Shown here one piece after another: positions 23,405 to 35,085 of a DNA stretch of 45,739 nucleotides. The first letter of the stretch is position 1, and each line of letters opens with the position of its first letter. The DNA is from a virus. The DNA lies in the IMG/VR virus record IMGVR_UViG_3300032820_003134, positions 1 through 45,739 of that record. The stretch is one strand, 5' to 3'. The translations under genes and the position numbers were made by a program. The notes beneath the pieces are model-generated. The model saw only the letters and a list, made by a program, of their open reading frames with translations, did not search any database and was not told where the DNA came from.

Positions 23405-26400
23405 CAATGAATGATCGCGTATTTAAAAAATTACCTTTAACTCACCAAACAGAAGTCCTTAATAAATTTTTTAGGGCTACAATAGACCAATGGTTTACTA
23501 AAGACAGTGCAGTTAAGTCGTTAGGTTATGTAGGACAAAAAAATGGAGGAATGTTTAATCCAGTAAAGGATTTTTATTTTCCTGAGGTTGATTTAGCACG
23601 ACAAAACTATCAACTTGAGCCAATACTTACCGTTAAAGAAACAGATACAGCATCAATTGTTAATACATTCTTTTATGATGATGTACTTCGACAGTTATCG
23701 ATTGAAGGTAGTAATATCTTTAATCATGATAGATTGTTTAAATCAAAAGCATATTCGTGGGCACCACCAATTGATATTGACAAATTTCTTAATTATGAAA
23801 ATTATTATTGGTATGATGACGGCCCAGTTAAAATTAATGTTACAGCAACACCTACAAATCCTCTTAACGTTAGCACAGACATTATTGGACAAGTATCTTT
23901 TACATCAGTAAATGGTGTCGAACTTACTAATGGATTAAAAATTGAATTTAGTGGTTCTAATATTACGCCATCGACTTATGTTAATAAAGAATATATTGTC
24001 GAAGGAGTAGGTACTAGTATTCAGTTACTAGAACTTACTAGTAATGATTTGGATCCAGTTCTTCCATATGTAATTTCGTCAAAGGATTCCCCACACATGT
24101 GGGATTATGATTTTTGGGATGAAGTAGTATGGGATGCTACAATTACAACAGAAGGTACTGAATTAGAAGATCGAATAGATTATGTAACAATTAAACGAGG
24201 TGCCGCGAATCAAAATCCATGGAGTCGTACTAATCGATGGTTTCATAAAGATGTTCTTTTAAGGGCAACTGGTAAAGCAACTGGAAAAAGTTATACAACA
24301 GAAACATCCGAGATGTGGGATAATGCTTTGTATGATTCAACTCCGTGGGATGTAACAATTGCAACTTTTAATGAAACGTTTTCTTTAAATAATTTACGGC
24401 AGGCAAAAAGGCCTATTGTAGAATTTAGTAATGATTTAGAGTTATATGATTATGGGCTTGAAGGTATAGGGTATACAACTGTAGTTAGTAATAAAACATA
24501 CGATGAAATTCATTTAGCTACTGATCCTGTTATTGATGAGCACACATTAGTTACTGGTAATTTAGTAATATTTTTAAATGTAGACTTGTTAAAGTTCAAT
24601 CCATGGGATGGAACAGAATGGGATCCAGGTTCTCATCCTACAAGTCAGCAAACTTCGCCCGGACCATATTTAGATATGCCTGCAGGAACATCAGGTGATT
24701 GGGATGTTTCATTACAGACAGGTGCTGAAAGCTTGGGTGTAGTTTACGAAGTTACAATGAGTTCAGGAGTTTGTACTTTATCTGTTAATAAAGAAGTAAT
24801 GGTCGGACAAAAAGTTTTTGCTAAGGCCGGAGCAATATATGAAGGTAAAGAATTACATTGGGATGGTAGTGATTGGAATTTAAGTCAGTTAAAAGCTAAA
24901 CAAAATGATGAACCATTGTTTCAATTGTATGATAATGAAATAGTGAAAGTTGATGATAGTGGTTTATATCCTGATAGTATATTTGTTGGCAGTCCGTTGT
25001 TCAGTTATAAAGAATCAATTGGAACAAATGATGCTTTTATTGGAAAGCCACTTGAATATAAAGAATTTGGGCAGACTGCGGATATAGTTTTTTCTAATAA
25101 TTTTGAAGATGTTATTACATATAATTCAACTGATATTGTTCTTGGTTATAAGTATGCTCATCATTATAGTATTGATTCAACTGCATCGGCAACTCTTCCA
25201 CCTAAAGATAAGTTAATTTCTTCTTATAATAATGGATGGAATCCAACAAATGTTTTTAGTAAGCAACGAGTTGTAGATCGATTTATTCCTGAAACTGATG
25301 GTGCACAAGATCATGTTTTAAGTGTTTTACCATTAACAAATAGTCCTGCTGATGTTGTTGTTACAGTAGATGGTGTTAGAGCAACACAATCTACAACAGG
25401 TACTCCTAAAGATTATAGTATTACTGAGAAAACATTAACATTTTCGACTAATAAACCAATAACGGCAAATCAAGTTATTGAAGTAAAATCGCTTACAGCA
25501 GATTTGATTAACTTAAATGATGAAGCTTATTTTGAAGTTCCGAACAATTTAGAAGCAAACCCTGATAATTTAGATCTTGTTAGTGCAACAGCAAGTGAAC
25601 TTCTTGAGCATTTTAAATCTATTATTGAAAATCAGCCCGGAGTTATTGGTAATGCTATAGGCACAAACAATTATCGTGATACAAAGCAAGATAGAAGTCG
25701 TGGTTTGAGGATTTTACAGCATGAAAGTACATTACTTCCTTTAATGTATTTGCTTTCGAATAAAGAAATTTTTAATGTTACTGAAAGTATTCGATATGGA
25801 CAGAATGAATATGCTGGCTTTAAGAGCAGGTTTATTCAGCAAGCTGAGACTTTGTCAATACAAGAACCAATTGATGAAATTAGTGCTTTTGTTGATCATA
25901 TATTAGAAGCGTTGTATCTTCGACGCAGTGAATTAAAAGTTTTTAATGATACTAAAGCAGTTGGTTATAGTACTAACTATGTTGAAACAGTTTACTATCC
26001 AAATTATGATGTTGGGTATATTAATTTAAATATTTTACTTTCAGTTACTGAAATAGTAAACAAGGAAAAAATACTTTACATTTATCGTACAACTCCAGCA
26101 GAAAGAGAAGCTGGAAAATATCATACATTATTAACAAAGAATGTTGATTATACATTTGAAACACATATTGATGAAGTCGGTAACCAAGTTACACGGGTTA
26201 TTTTTATTCAACCTTTGTTACGCAATGAGAAAATTGAGGTTCGTATTTTTGAGAATATACAAAATGCATTTGTTCCTGCAACACCAAGTATGCTAGGAAT
26301 GTATTCTGTATGGGTTCCAAAATTTGAGACTGACAACACTTATGTTGATGGTAGTCAAGATTTTATTGTTGGGCATGATGGTTCTCGGACATTGAGATAT

Positions 26401-29400
26401 AATGATTATCGAGACGATGTATTATTAGAACTTGAAAAGAGAATTTATAATGCAATTCCTGATAAGTTTACTAATGATTATTTGCCACAGTTGAATCATT
26501 ATCAATTTACACCAGGCAAGTTTAGAGATATTGATTATATTACAGATGAATATAATAATATGTTAGAGCCAATTGTCCAGCGTTGGGCAAAAGAACATGA
26601 AGTAGATCTTTTAACACATCGTACATTTGATGAAAGTCTCCCGTTTACTTGGAACTATTCATCGCAGTTAGATCGTGATGGTAAGCTAGTGCCTGGTAGT
26701 TGGCGAGGAGTTTATTTACATTTTTATGATACTGTGCGCCCCCACACTCATGTATGGGAAATGCTTGGATTTACTGATAAACCTTCATGGTGGGATAATG
26801 AATATGGAGCAACAGTTAAGACTAATACACATCTTTGGAGTGATTTAGAGAATGGTATTATTCGTCATGGTGTTCGTGCAAATTATACAGATAGTAGTTA
26901 CTTAATTGATAATTCATTCAAACGAATTGGTTTAAGTAATTTTATTCCAGTCGATGATTTGGGTGCTTTGCTTGACCCAGTTGCGGCCGGAATTTTCGGC
27001 GATCCAACAACACTTATTTCTGGTGGTGTGTATTCGGCTCCACATGGCACCGAAAGAGGCGATCCGTGGGTGTTTGGTGATATAACTCCAGCAGAATATG
27101 GAGCAAGAATTGATTCTGTTTGGCCATTTATAATGAGTAAATTAGCATTTTTGTGTCGTCCTGCAGAGTTTGCTGTTAAGAACTGGGACACATATAATGT
27201 AGATAGATCAAAAGCACAAAAAGAACAATTTGTTTTTAATGATACTAAGAAAAGAAAACAAGTTAAAGATTTTAGATTTCATCAAGAAACCAGTTCGGAT
27301 TATGTATATGGATACCAGCAATGGCTTTATAATTTATTTGTAGGTTCAGGTAGGGATTACAAATTTGTAATGAATGATATTTTTAAAACTGTTGGAGTTT
27401 CTCTTGGATATAAAGCAGGCGGTTTTATCAGTAACAACTTTAAGGTTATTGCTGATACTTATAGTACTACTCGTACAAGCGATAGTATTTTTGTTCCAGA
27501 AGAAAATAAGACAGTTCGTCTCCATGACGGTGCTAGTGAAGGATTGAGAGTTTATAGTGGCGTTATTGTTACTATTACTGAATCTGGATTTAGTGTTAGT
27601 GGATATGATTCATTTAATCAATCATTCTATATTTTACCAAGTGTTAATACGGGTGAAAGTACTGTTATTGAAGTAGAAGGTGTTCGAGTTACTCGATATA
27701 TTTCTCATTATGATGTTGTAACTGAAGTACCATATGGGCAAGAATTTGCAAGTATTGACGAAATTTATGATTTTCTTATCTCGTATGAACGATATCTTCT
27801 AGCAGTCGGTTTTGTGTTTGATAATTATGATTATGATTTAAATTCTATGCTAGATTGGACACATGCTGGAAAAGAATTTGTATTTTGGGCAAGTATGACA
27901 GCATGGGATGTTGGTTCGTTTATTACATTAAGTCCGTCAGCAAGTCGAATTAAATTATCTACTACTTCTATTGGACGTATTTCAAATGTTAAAGATGTTA
28001 TTAATAATACATATTCTATTTTGAATAAAAATGGTAACTTGATTCCTTTTACTGATTTAACTATTAGTAGAGAAGCAGATTATTTTATTATTACAAGTGT
28101 CTCAGGTATAGGAATTTATGGTTTTAAGGTTAACACATTTAAATCAGAACATGCTATTGTTTTTGATAATACAACTAGTTTCAATGATTTAATTTATGAT
28201 CCTTTGTTAAGATTACGTCAAGATAGATTAAAACTTAATATAACAAAGACAGCCGATTGGACTGGTGCTGTTAATGCTGATGGTTATATTGTTAAGGATG
28301 ATACAATTATTCCAAACTTTGAATCAACTGCAAATAATTATCGTAAGTTTCATAATGTGTATAATACTGCAACGTCAACTGCACAAGTAGATAGTGCTCG
28401 ACATTTAATTGGTTATCAGAAGAGAGATTACTTAGATAATATTACAGAAGATTCAAATATTTCGTTTGATTTTTATAAAGGTATGTTACAACAAAAAGGA
28501 ACAAGCGGAGCAATTGATAAATTGTTAAGAAGTAATAAACTTAATAATGATAGTATCTCTTTCTTTGAGGAATTTGCATTTAAGGTTGGTGAATTTGGTG
28601 CGCTAGGAACTACAACAGATAATGAAGTTAAGATCCGGTCGGGTGATGTTAGGGTAAAGAATCCTTTAATAGAATTTACTTATGAGGATAATTCAGTTGA
28701 TGTTATATATGATGATGTAATTCAAATTAATTATAATAATGATAATCGATGGTTTCAAAAGCCAAAAATGGCTAAGACAAATGTTTGGCCGAAATTAAGT
28801 TTCGGCTATCGCGATACGTTTAATTGGTTACCAACCGCCGGTTATGTGCATGACGATGATATTACATTTAAAGTATTTGATAATGCAGGATTAGCTGCAT
28901 TAAATACATCTCAACGCTATAGTACTGAACCAGCAAAAGGTGCTATGGCTCAAATAGCACAATGGAATAATAATGAGTTTTCTGTATGTAAATTAATTGA
29001 AACTAATTTTCAAGTTTATAAAGCAGTATTGTTAGATACAGGAAAAACAGAAATTAGTGTTATTGATGAAAATATTCCAACTGTTGTTGGTAATATAACA
29101 GATATTTCTGTTAAAATCGACGATACTGTTGTTATTTCTCTTGATGGAGGAGCTGGGCAAACTGTTACATTAAGTAGCTTCTCATCAACAATAGAAAATG
29201 AACCTTTAATGGTAGTTGGTTGTTCTGCCGCAGATAATATTCAAAAGGATGATAGTATTTTTATTAATGGAACTGAAGTTATTTTTAGTTCAGTACCTGC
29301 TGGTCCGTTTACATTAATAGGAAGTGAAATTGAGCCATCAATTACAAGTGCAGGTTCGATTACAATTGATGGAACGACTATAAATTTTGTTGTTGGTGAC

Positions 29401-32400
29401 ACTCTTACAACTGCTGGTACTGGTGGTGTTGCAGGTGGTATTATTGCTAATATTACTGCCGCAGTTACAAATGTAACAGCAACAAGTCATAATGGATATT
29501 TGCGTCTTGCAACAACAGGAAGCACAATTATTATTGTCGATCAGGGCAATGGTATTACAGGAATGTTAGGAATACGTGAAGGTAGTCATCATTATCCGAT
29601 AACTGTATCCGAGGTACATACAGATATTTTAGCTGCTAATGTTTCAAATCTTTTTGCAACAAAAGATGAGATACAAGACGAAATACAATTATCGAATACT
29701 GATAGCACTATTGCAGTTACGGCAGGTGTCGGTAGAGCCTTTACTTCGTTATTTTTTAGGAACAGTGATAGTCAAGCAGTTACATCAATTGATAATCGAG
29801 TAATTGTTATGTCAGACGTAATTGCTGATTTAAATGATGCTGGATTAGATGAAGATTTTTCCGCCGGAGTTACTATTGATGGTTATTTACAATTAACTTA
29901 TAATGGTGCATCTCTAGGTGTTACTGGAACAGCATTGTCTGGTCTAGGAATTCTTGCACAAACAAAAACATTATCATCGAGTGCAGTTACTGAGCATCCG
30001 TTTTCACATAAGGATGCTGTAGTATTGCAAGATGTTAAAAATTCTACTGGAGTTTCAATGGCTGTTGATGGTGGATATCTTATTGAAGAAAAAACAGAAG
30101 TAGTTGATAAGTCAATAACTATTCTTAATAGTGTTATCACAGTTGCAGATAATACTACTGGAACTTCAACAACGTTAACAAGTACTGGAATTATTTCTTT
30201 GTATGATATTGTTTCAGCCGAAAGAGATTTTATTGAAAAAGTTCTTATAACAGTTAAGACAGCAGTATCGCCAAATGAGATTGTAATGGGCGATCCAGGT
30301 TATGTTGGTAATGCAACAGATCAAGCAACTTCAGCAACTAGAATATTTTCTGCATTTGTTCCATATGTTGGGCAATATGCTACAGGAAAAATAGGTCCTT
30401 ATACTGCATTAATTGATGGAAGTGGTAATATTAGTATTAAGACAAGTTCTGGTTCGAATTTTACTTCAGGGAGCATGGATGTTTTAATTTCAATTAAGAA
30501 GAAGGGTATTTTTGATATTAATTTATTAGTCGAAGAAACTGGAAAAAGTACAGCAAATATTCTTTGGTGGCATTCCAGACGATTTGTAACAAAGACTGAT
30601 GCACTTGATAGTGTTAAAGGAAATAAAGAGTATTATGAATTAACAGATTATGTTTGGGTTGATAATGATCCCGATGGTTGGATTGTTGCAAAACTTGTTA
30701 ATAAAGATGCTACGACATTTGATACTATGTTTACAGTTACCCGGCAAGAAGAGCAACGTGTTAATACTGGATTATTTAATAGTGCGAAATTATACGATAG
30801 TGATGCACGAACAGTTGATGCAAAAATGGAACTTATTGATCATTCAAAAGGTGTTATTAGTGGATTGGCTAATACAGAAATTACGTATAAAGAAAAACGA
30901 GATCCAGCAAGGTATAATGTAACAGATAATATAAGTTTTCTAGTAGAAGAAGATGATATGTGGGATCATAAACAAGTTGGAAAACTTTGGTGGGATCTTA
31001 GCACAGTTTCATTTTATGATGCAGAACAAGGTGATAATCGTTATAGGCGGCAGTACTGGAATAGTTTGTTTCCGGGGGCAACAGTTGATATATATGAATG
31101 GGCTAGTGATATTGTAAGACCTAGCTCGTATGCAGGAACAGGTACAGTACGAAATGCTAATCAGTATAGTCAAATTGATGAATGGAATATTGAAACAAAT
31201 CAATTTGATACAAAATATTATTTCTGGGTTAAAGGTAAAACAACAATTCCAGAGACAAGAAGTAGAGAACGTAGTGCGTTTGATGTCGCAAGATATATTA
31301 GCGACCCATCCGGACAAGGTATTTCATGGTATTCACCAGTAAGTAATCATTATGAATGGACGTTAGAAGTTACCATTCCTAACACAAGTGCAACACAAAG
31401 TTTTAATGCATTGGTATTACCCACTGAAATTGTAGGAGTTACATTAAATGGTACTGCAATTTGGAATTACACTGCCGGCACTGCTGATGCAGATGGAAAA
31501 ATAAGTTCAATTGTTCTTGCATCATTACCAACAATTAATGATGTTTTAAGAATTAGTTTTAAGAGACCTGGTGGTGCAATGGTTATAAACAATGTTGATC
31601 ATTTGCTTACAGCGGATAGTTCGACGTTGCAATTAAGTTATAATATACAAAAAACAGAAAATAATATTCATAAACAATGGATATTGCTTCGTAATGATGA
31701 TTCGCGTAGTAAAATTCCAACCGAGTTTATAAACAAGATGTTTGATAGTTTAGTTGGATTTGATAAGACAGGATTGTCTGTGCCAGATACTGCTTTGTTA
31801 CATGAAGTTGAAAGATATGGTATGAGTATTCGGCCACGGCAGTCATGGTTTGTTAATATTAAAAATGCAAGAAAAGAGTTTGTAGTGCAACTTAATTTAA
31901 TATTAAGTGTTTTGGATACTATCGATGAGAAAACAGGATGGGATCTTGATGTTTATACTAGTTCAATGCTAGAATATATTGATTGGTGGGAAACTGGTTA
32001 TAGTAATGATACTGTTGTTAATTTTACAGTTAATACAAAAGCCGAGAGAGATACTCTTGGCCTTGGTGATATTGTTGATCCAGTTGTTAAAGTATTAAAT
32101 GCAGGCGGAAATACATGGCGGGTATATAAGTATTCTACTTCAGCACAAAAATTTACAAAGATAGGTGTCGAAAAACAAACAGTTAAACTTAAAGATACAG
32201 TGTATAAAAATGATTTAGCATTAACTGACAGTACAGAATTACGTAGTGTTATTGAAGCTATTTTTAATAATGTTTTTACAGTTAATTGGGAAGTTTATAA
32301 AAATCAGTTGTTCTTTGATATGATAAATTATGTATTAACAGAACAAAATGATGTAAGTTGGGTATTTAAGAGTACATATATAAATGTAACAACAACTGAA

Positions 32401-35052
32401 TCTGATGTAAAACAAACAGAAAAATTTAAAGTTGATTTAATACCAAATGTACAAGAGTATATAACAGAAGTTAAACCGTACTCAACAAAAATTAGAGAGT
32501 TTGTTGGTGTTAAAGAGCTTACACTTGAGGATGCAAATACGCATATTACAGATTTTGATAATCCACCATATATCGATACAGCAGGTTTATTTGGAACTGC
32601 TAATGATGTGGTTCCGTTATATACAAATACTTCACCGTCATATGATGAAATATTAGCAACAGGAATTTACACCGATTATCTTCAAAATTATACTAATAAT
32701 AATTTAATAAGATCGTCTAAAGTTAGTGTAGTATTCGATCGTGTAAGCACAGAGTTTAGTTCGACAAAAACATATTCTAAAAGGTTTACATCTGGTACTA
32801 CTGCTTTTGGAACCGATTCGAGAGTTTTTACAACAAAAGACACGTCAACTGGTGCAATTACTGGAACATTTGTTTATACGCCAACGTCGACAATTGAAGA
32901 ACGGCAGCGTACTTCAATCATTGATGTTAATGTTAGAGAGAATGTTGGTTCCTTGCTGAGTATTACGGACAGGGCGGCACATCGTATTGCAAAATATTCA
33001 TCAACTATTGGTGCAACATTAACAGAATTAGCAAAATCAACATTGACAGTTGACACTAATATAAATGTACATCCAGTTATTATAATGAATGATTTACATA
33101 CAGCAACTACTATATCGTATGATCAATTAATGGGCATAGATGTTTATTATTCAATTGCAAAAGGTTATCATGAAGATTTGTCATTAACAGTTATTGAAGC
33201 AGTTCAAAGATATGATTTCGATGTTAATCAAGTTTATCGATCTGCGGCCGGTAATCCTTCACCTGGAGAAAAAAGTACCGCACAAATAACGATTAATTCA
33301 TTTATAAATGATTATAATAATAAACACGAAGCAATGAATAAAAGCATTGAGGCGGAATTTCATGATACACGAAAACTTCAACTTGATGATGCAAATCGAT
33401 TTGATTTAACAGCATTTGAAGAAGATACACCCGAACCACAAGAATGGGGATGGGATAGTGTAGCATGGGATTATCATGAGCAACAAGGTGAAAAAGAAGT
33501 TTCATTAAGTCCATGGGATTCTGGTGGTACTCTTGATAAAATATTTTCTGAGTTTCCAAATTATAGTAGTGAGCAGGATATAACAAATGATAAAGCGCCA
33601 TGGCATCTTTATAATTTAGAAGCTAAAACCGGTGTTGAAAAAGTTCAGTATAGTGAAAAGAATATTTATATAACAGCAAGTGGTATCCCAGATCATTTGC
33701 ATGGTCCTTTCCCAAATGCAAATAATACTTTTAAAGTATTGCATCAAAATGCATTTTGGAAAATACCATTAATTGTAACTGTCCCGGGTGCTACAGATAA
33801 AGAAAGTTTACCGCATGATTCACCTGCAGGATTATTTAGAAATGGTGTTATATTATATAATGCAGTTTCTAATTGGTCTCATGAAGGTGAAAAGGTTTGG
33901 TATCATGATCTTGTTAATCGAGAGCCAGATCTTTATGGTACAGATAGTGCAAATGGAAATGTAAGTCCGCTTGGACAATATTATTATTACCATAATCCTA
34001 AAGAAATATACAAAGATGAATCATATGCACATAGTCCGTTATTAGGATATGCTTTTGATGGAGTTCCAATTTATGGGCCTCAAAGTTTTGCTAATATAAA
34101 TGGTACTGGAGAAATTAGGTTAATGAGATCTAGTTATAGATTAAAGTCTGGTGCTAGGACTGCTATTGGAAGTGAACAAGTTCCAACTGGTAACTATGAT
34201 GGATATTATGTTCAAGATTATGAATATGTTGCAAGTTTAGGTGATCTTGATGAGCACAATGGTCGAATTTGTGTAACACCTGAATACCCAGATGGAGTTT
34301 ATGCATATTTTGTAACAGTAGACGAACTTGGAAAATCTGTTTATCCTTATGTAATTGGACCAAAGTATTATGGTGCTCCTGAAAAAACAAATTACAGTGC
34401 TGAGCCTGGACCATATCAAACTGAAGAATTATTATCTAATGATAATGGTATTCCGAATGTTTCAACTGATCGTCAAGATAGAGATAGTAAAGGATTAGTT
34501 CGGCCAACATGGGAGCAATGGCCAGAAGAGTTTGTTCCGATTACACCAAAAGAAGGATTACAGATTACAGTACAGACAAATGATACTGTAGGATCGGGTG
34601 ATCCAATTAGTTTTAGAATTTATTATGATGCAGATGGTGAGACGAAATATTATGCATTGCCTGATGCAACAAGTACAACAACTAGTTCAGCAATTAGTAG
34701 GGATACAGTTGAAATTCCTGTAACTAATGCTAAATTATTGCCAATACCAAATGCTGATTCGTACATATCGGGTCATCCGGTACCTGGAGTAGTGTTTATT
34801 GGTAACGAAAGAATAGAATATTTTAATATTGATATTACAAATAATAAGTTATTAAGTTGTCGTAGAGGCACGGGTACAACCGGTGCACAAAGTCATAGTA
34901 GCAATACTAAAGTATTCAGTGGAACAGAAAATAATATATTAACTTATGATACAGAAACTACTTGGAGTCCTGATGCAACACATGGATTGTATGCATCGTT
35001 GAGTGCTCAAGCAGTATTTTTAAAAGACAGAACAGGAAGTGCATTATCATAA
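23401..35052 (+). CDS. Giant virion protein at the gp7 position, with C-terminal YHYH domain, 3883 aa
   Basis: A single uninterrupted frame of 3883 residues. It directly follows gene 6, where T4 has gene 7 (1032 residues), so a wedge role is likely by synteny. The N terminus (FKKLPLTHQTEVLNKFFRAT) is helical. Trp-Asp clusters recur near 232, 304, 400 and 3351. A stretch near 1930-2190 contains units like IFINGTEVIFSS and ITIDGTTINFVVGDTL, resembling flagellin or hook-type inserts. Residues about 3490-3645 form a YHYH domain (HSPLLGYAFDGVPIYGP, LDEHNGR, TPEYPDGVYAYFVT). The last 110 residues hold an RGxxGT beta module (LLSCRRGTGTTGAQSHSSN). The ATG overlaps the gp6 stop as ATGA. Real gene: near certain; gp7 equivalence: probable. 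Confidence 0.8.
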   Translation: MTMNDRVFKKLPLTHQTEVLNKFFRATIDQWFTKDSAVKSLGYVGQKNGGMFNPVKDFYFPEVDLARQNYQLEPILTVKETDTASIVNTFFYDDVLRQLSIEGSNIFNHDRLFKSKAYSWAPPIDIDKFLNYENYYWYDDGPVKINVTATPTNPLNVSTDIIGQVSFTSVNGVELTNGLKIEFSGSNITPSTYVNKEYIVEGVGTSIQLLELTSNDLDPVLPYVISSKDSPHMWDYDFWDEVVWDATITTEGTELEDRIDYVTIKRGAANQNPWSRTNRWFHKDVLLRATGKATGKSYTTETSEMWDNALYDSTPWDVTIATFNETFSLNNLRQAKRPIVEFSNDLELYDYGLEGIGYTTVVSNKTYDEIHLATDPVIDEHTLVTGNLVIFLNVDLLKFNPWDGTEWDPGSHPTSQQTSPGPYLDMPAGTSGDWDVSLQTGAESLGVVYEVTMSSGVCTLSVNKEVMVGQKVFAKAGAIYEGKELHWDGSDWNLSQLKAKQNDEPLFQLYDNEIVKVDDSGLYPDSIFVGSPLFSYKESIGTNDAFIGKPLEYKEFGQTADIVFSNNFEDVITYNSTDIVLGYKYAHHYSIDSTASATLPPKDKLISSYNNGWNPTNVFSKQRVVDRFIPETDGAQDHVLSVLPLTNSPADVVVTVDGVRATQSTTGTPKDYSITEKTLTFSTNKPITANQVIEVKSLTADLINLNDEAYFEVPNNLEANPDNLDLVSATASELLEHFKSIIENQPGVIGNAIGTNNYRDTKQDRSRGLRILQHESTLLPLMYLLSNKEIFNVTESIRYGQNEYAGFKSRFIQQAETLSIQEPIDEISAFVDHILEALYLRRSELKVFNDTKAVGYSTNYVETVYYPNYDVGYINLNILLSVTEIVNKEKILYIYRTTPAEREAGKYHTLLTKNVDYTFETHIDEVGNQVTRVIFIQPLLRNEKIEVRIFENIQNAFVPATPSMLGMYSVWVPKFETDNTYVDGSQDFIVGHDGSRTLRYNDYRDDVLLELEKRIYNAIPDKFTNDYLPQLNHYQFTPGKFRDIDYITDEYNNMLEPIVQRWAKEHEVDLLTHRTFDESLPFTWNYSSQLDRDGKLVPGSWRGVYLHFYDTVRPHTHVWEMLGFTDKPSWWDNEYGATVKTNTHLWSDLENGIIRHGVRANYTDSSYLIDNSFKRIGLSNFIPVDDLGALLDPVAAGIFGDPTTLISGGVYSAPHGTERGDPWVFGDITPAEYGARIDSVWPFIMSKLAFLCRPAEFAVKNWDTYNVDRSKAQKEQFVFNDTKKRKQVKDFRFHQETSSDYVYGYQQWLYNLFVGSGRDYKFVMNDIFKTVGVSLGYKAGGFISNNFKVIADTYSTTRTSDSIFVPEENKTVRLHDGASEGLRVYSGVIVTITESGFSVSGYDSFNQSFYILPSVNTGESTVIEVEGVRVTRYISHYDVVTEVPYGQEFASIDEIYDFLISYERYLLAVGFVFDNYDYDLNSMLDWTHAGKEFVFWASMTAWDVGSFITLSPSASRIKLSTTSIGRISNVKDVINNTYSILNKNGNLIPFTDLTISREADYFIITSVSGIGIYGFKVNTFKSEHAIVFDNTTSFNDLIYDPLLRLRQDRLKLNITKTADWTGAVNADGYIVKDDTIIPNFESTANNYRKFHNVYNTATSTAQVDSARHLIGYQKRDYLDNITEDSNISFDFYKGMLQQKGTSGAIDKLLRSNKLNNDSISFFEEFAFKVGEFGALGTTTDNEVKIRSGDVRVKNPLIEFTYEDNSVDVIYDDVIQINYNNDNRWFQKPKMAKTNVWPKLSFGYRDTFNWLPTAGYVHDDDITFKVFDNAGLAALNTSQRYSTEPAKGAMAQIAQWNNNEFSVCKLIETNFQVYKAVLLDTGKTEISVIDENIPTVVGNITDISVKIDDTVVISLDGGAGQTVTLSSFSSTIENEPLMVVGCSAADNIQKDDSIFINGTEVIFSSVPAGPFTLIGSEIEPSITSAGSITIDGTTINFVVGDTLTTAGTGGVAGGIIANITAAVTNVTATSHNGYLRLATTGSTIIIVDQGNGITGMLGIREGSHHYPITVSEVHTDILAANVSNLFATKDEIQDEIQLSNTDSTIAVTAGVGRAFTSLFFRNSDSQAVTSIDNRVIVMSDVIADLNDAGLDEDFSAGVTIDGYLQLTYNGASLGVTGTALSGLGILAQTKTLSSSAVTEHPFSHKDAVVLQDVKNSTGVSMAVDGGYLIEEKTEVVDKSITILNSVITVADNTTGTSTTLTSTGIISLYDIVSAERDFIEKVLITVKTAVSPNEIVMGDPGYVGNATDQATSATRIFSAFVPYVGQYATGKIGPYTALIDGSGNISIKTSSGSNFTSGSMDVLISIKKKGIFDINLLVEETGKSTANILWWHSRRFVTKTDALDSVKGNKEYYELTDYVWVDNDPDGWIVAKLVNKDATTFDTMFTVTRQEEQRVNTGLFNSAKLYDSDARTVDAKMELIDHSKGVISGLANTEITYKEKRDPARYNVTDNISFLVEEDDMWDHKQVGKLWWDLSTVSFYDAEQGDNRYRRQYWNSLFPGATVDIYEWASDIVRPSSYAGTGTVRNANQYSQIDEWNIETNQFDTKYYFWVKGKTTIPETRSRERSAFDVARYISDPSGQGISWYSPVSNHYEWTLEVTIPNTSATQSFNALVLPTEIVGVTLNGTAIWNYTAGTADADGKISSIVLASLPTINDVLRISFKRPGGAMVINNVDHLLTADSSTLQLSYNIQKTENNIHKQWILLRNDDSRSKIPTEFINKMFDSLVGFDKTGLSVPDTALLHEVERYGMSIRPRQSWFVNIKNARKEFVVQLNLILSVLDTIDEKTGWDLDVYTSSMLEYIDWWETGYSNDTVVNFTVNTKAERDTLGLGDIVDPVVKVLNAGGNTWRVYKYSTSAQKFTKIGVEKQTVKLKDTVYKNDLALTDSTELRSVIEAIFNNVFTVNWEVYKNQLFFDMINYVLTEQNDVSWVFKSTYINVTTTESDVKQTEKFKVDLIPNVQEYITEVKPYSTKIREFVGVKELTLEDANTHITDFDNPPYIDTAGLFGTANDVVPLYTNTSPSYDEILATGIYTDYLQNYTNNNLIRSSKVSVVFDRVSTEFSSTKTYSKRFTSGTTAFGTDSRVFTTKDTSTGAITGTFVYTPTSTIEERQRTSIIDVNVRENVGSLLSITDRAAHRIAKYSSTIGATLTELAKSTLTVDTNINVHPVIIMNDLHTATTISYDQLMGIDVYYSIAKGYHEDLSLTVIEAVQRYDFDVNQVYRSAAGNPSPGEKSTAQITINSFINDYNNKHEAMNKSIEAEFHDTRKLQLDDANRFDLTAFEEDTPEPQEWGWDSVAWDYHEQQGEKEVSLSPWDSGGTLDKIFSEFPNYSSEQDITNDKAPWHLYNLEAKTGVEKVQYSEKNIYITASGIPDHLHGPFPNANNTFKVLHQNAFWKIPLIVTVPGATDKESLPHDSPAGLFRNGVILYNAVSNWSHEGEKVWYHDLVNREPDLYGTDSANGNVSPLGQYYYYHNPKEIYKDESYAHSPLLGYAFDGVPIYGPQSFANINGTGEIRLMRSSYRLKSGARTAIGSEQVPTGNYDGYYVQDYEYVASLGDLDEHNGRICVTPEYPDGVYAYFVTVDELGKSVYPYVIGPKYYGAPEKTNYSAEPGPYQTEELLSNDNGIPNVSTDRQDRDSKGLVRPTWEQWPEEFVPITPKEGLQITVQTNDTVGSGDPISFRIYYDADGETKYYALPDATSTTTSSAISRDTVEIPVTNAKLLPIPNADSYISGHPVPGVVFIGNERIEYFNIDITNNKLLSCRRGTGTTGAQSHSSNTKVFSGTENNILTYDTETTWSPDATHGLYASLSAQAVFLKDRTGSALS

Positions 35053-35077
35053 GTTATATACTATTATAAAGATTTAA

Positions 35078-35085
35078 GATAAATA
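35078..35085 (+). promoter_or_regulatory. Late-promoter-like GATAAATA box
   Basis: GATAAATA followed by ATTATAA lies 22 bases before the ATG at 35107, in the short gap after the giant gene. The eight-base core and the next three bases (ATT) match the box at 17208. Confidence 0.65.
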
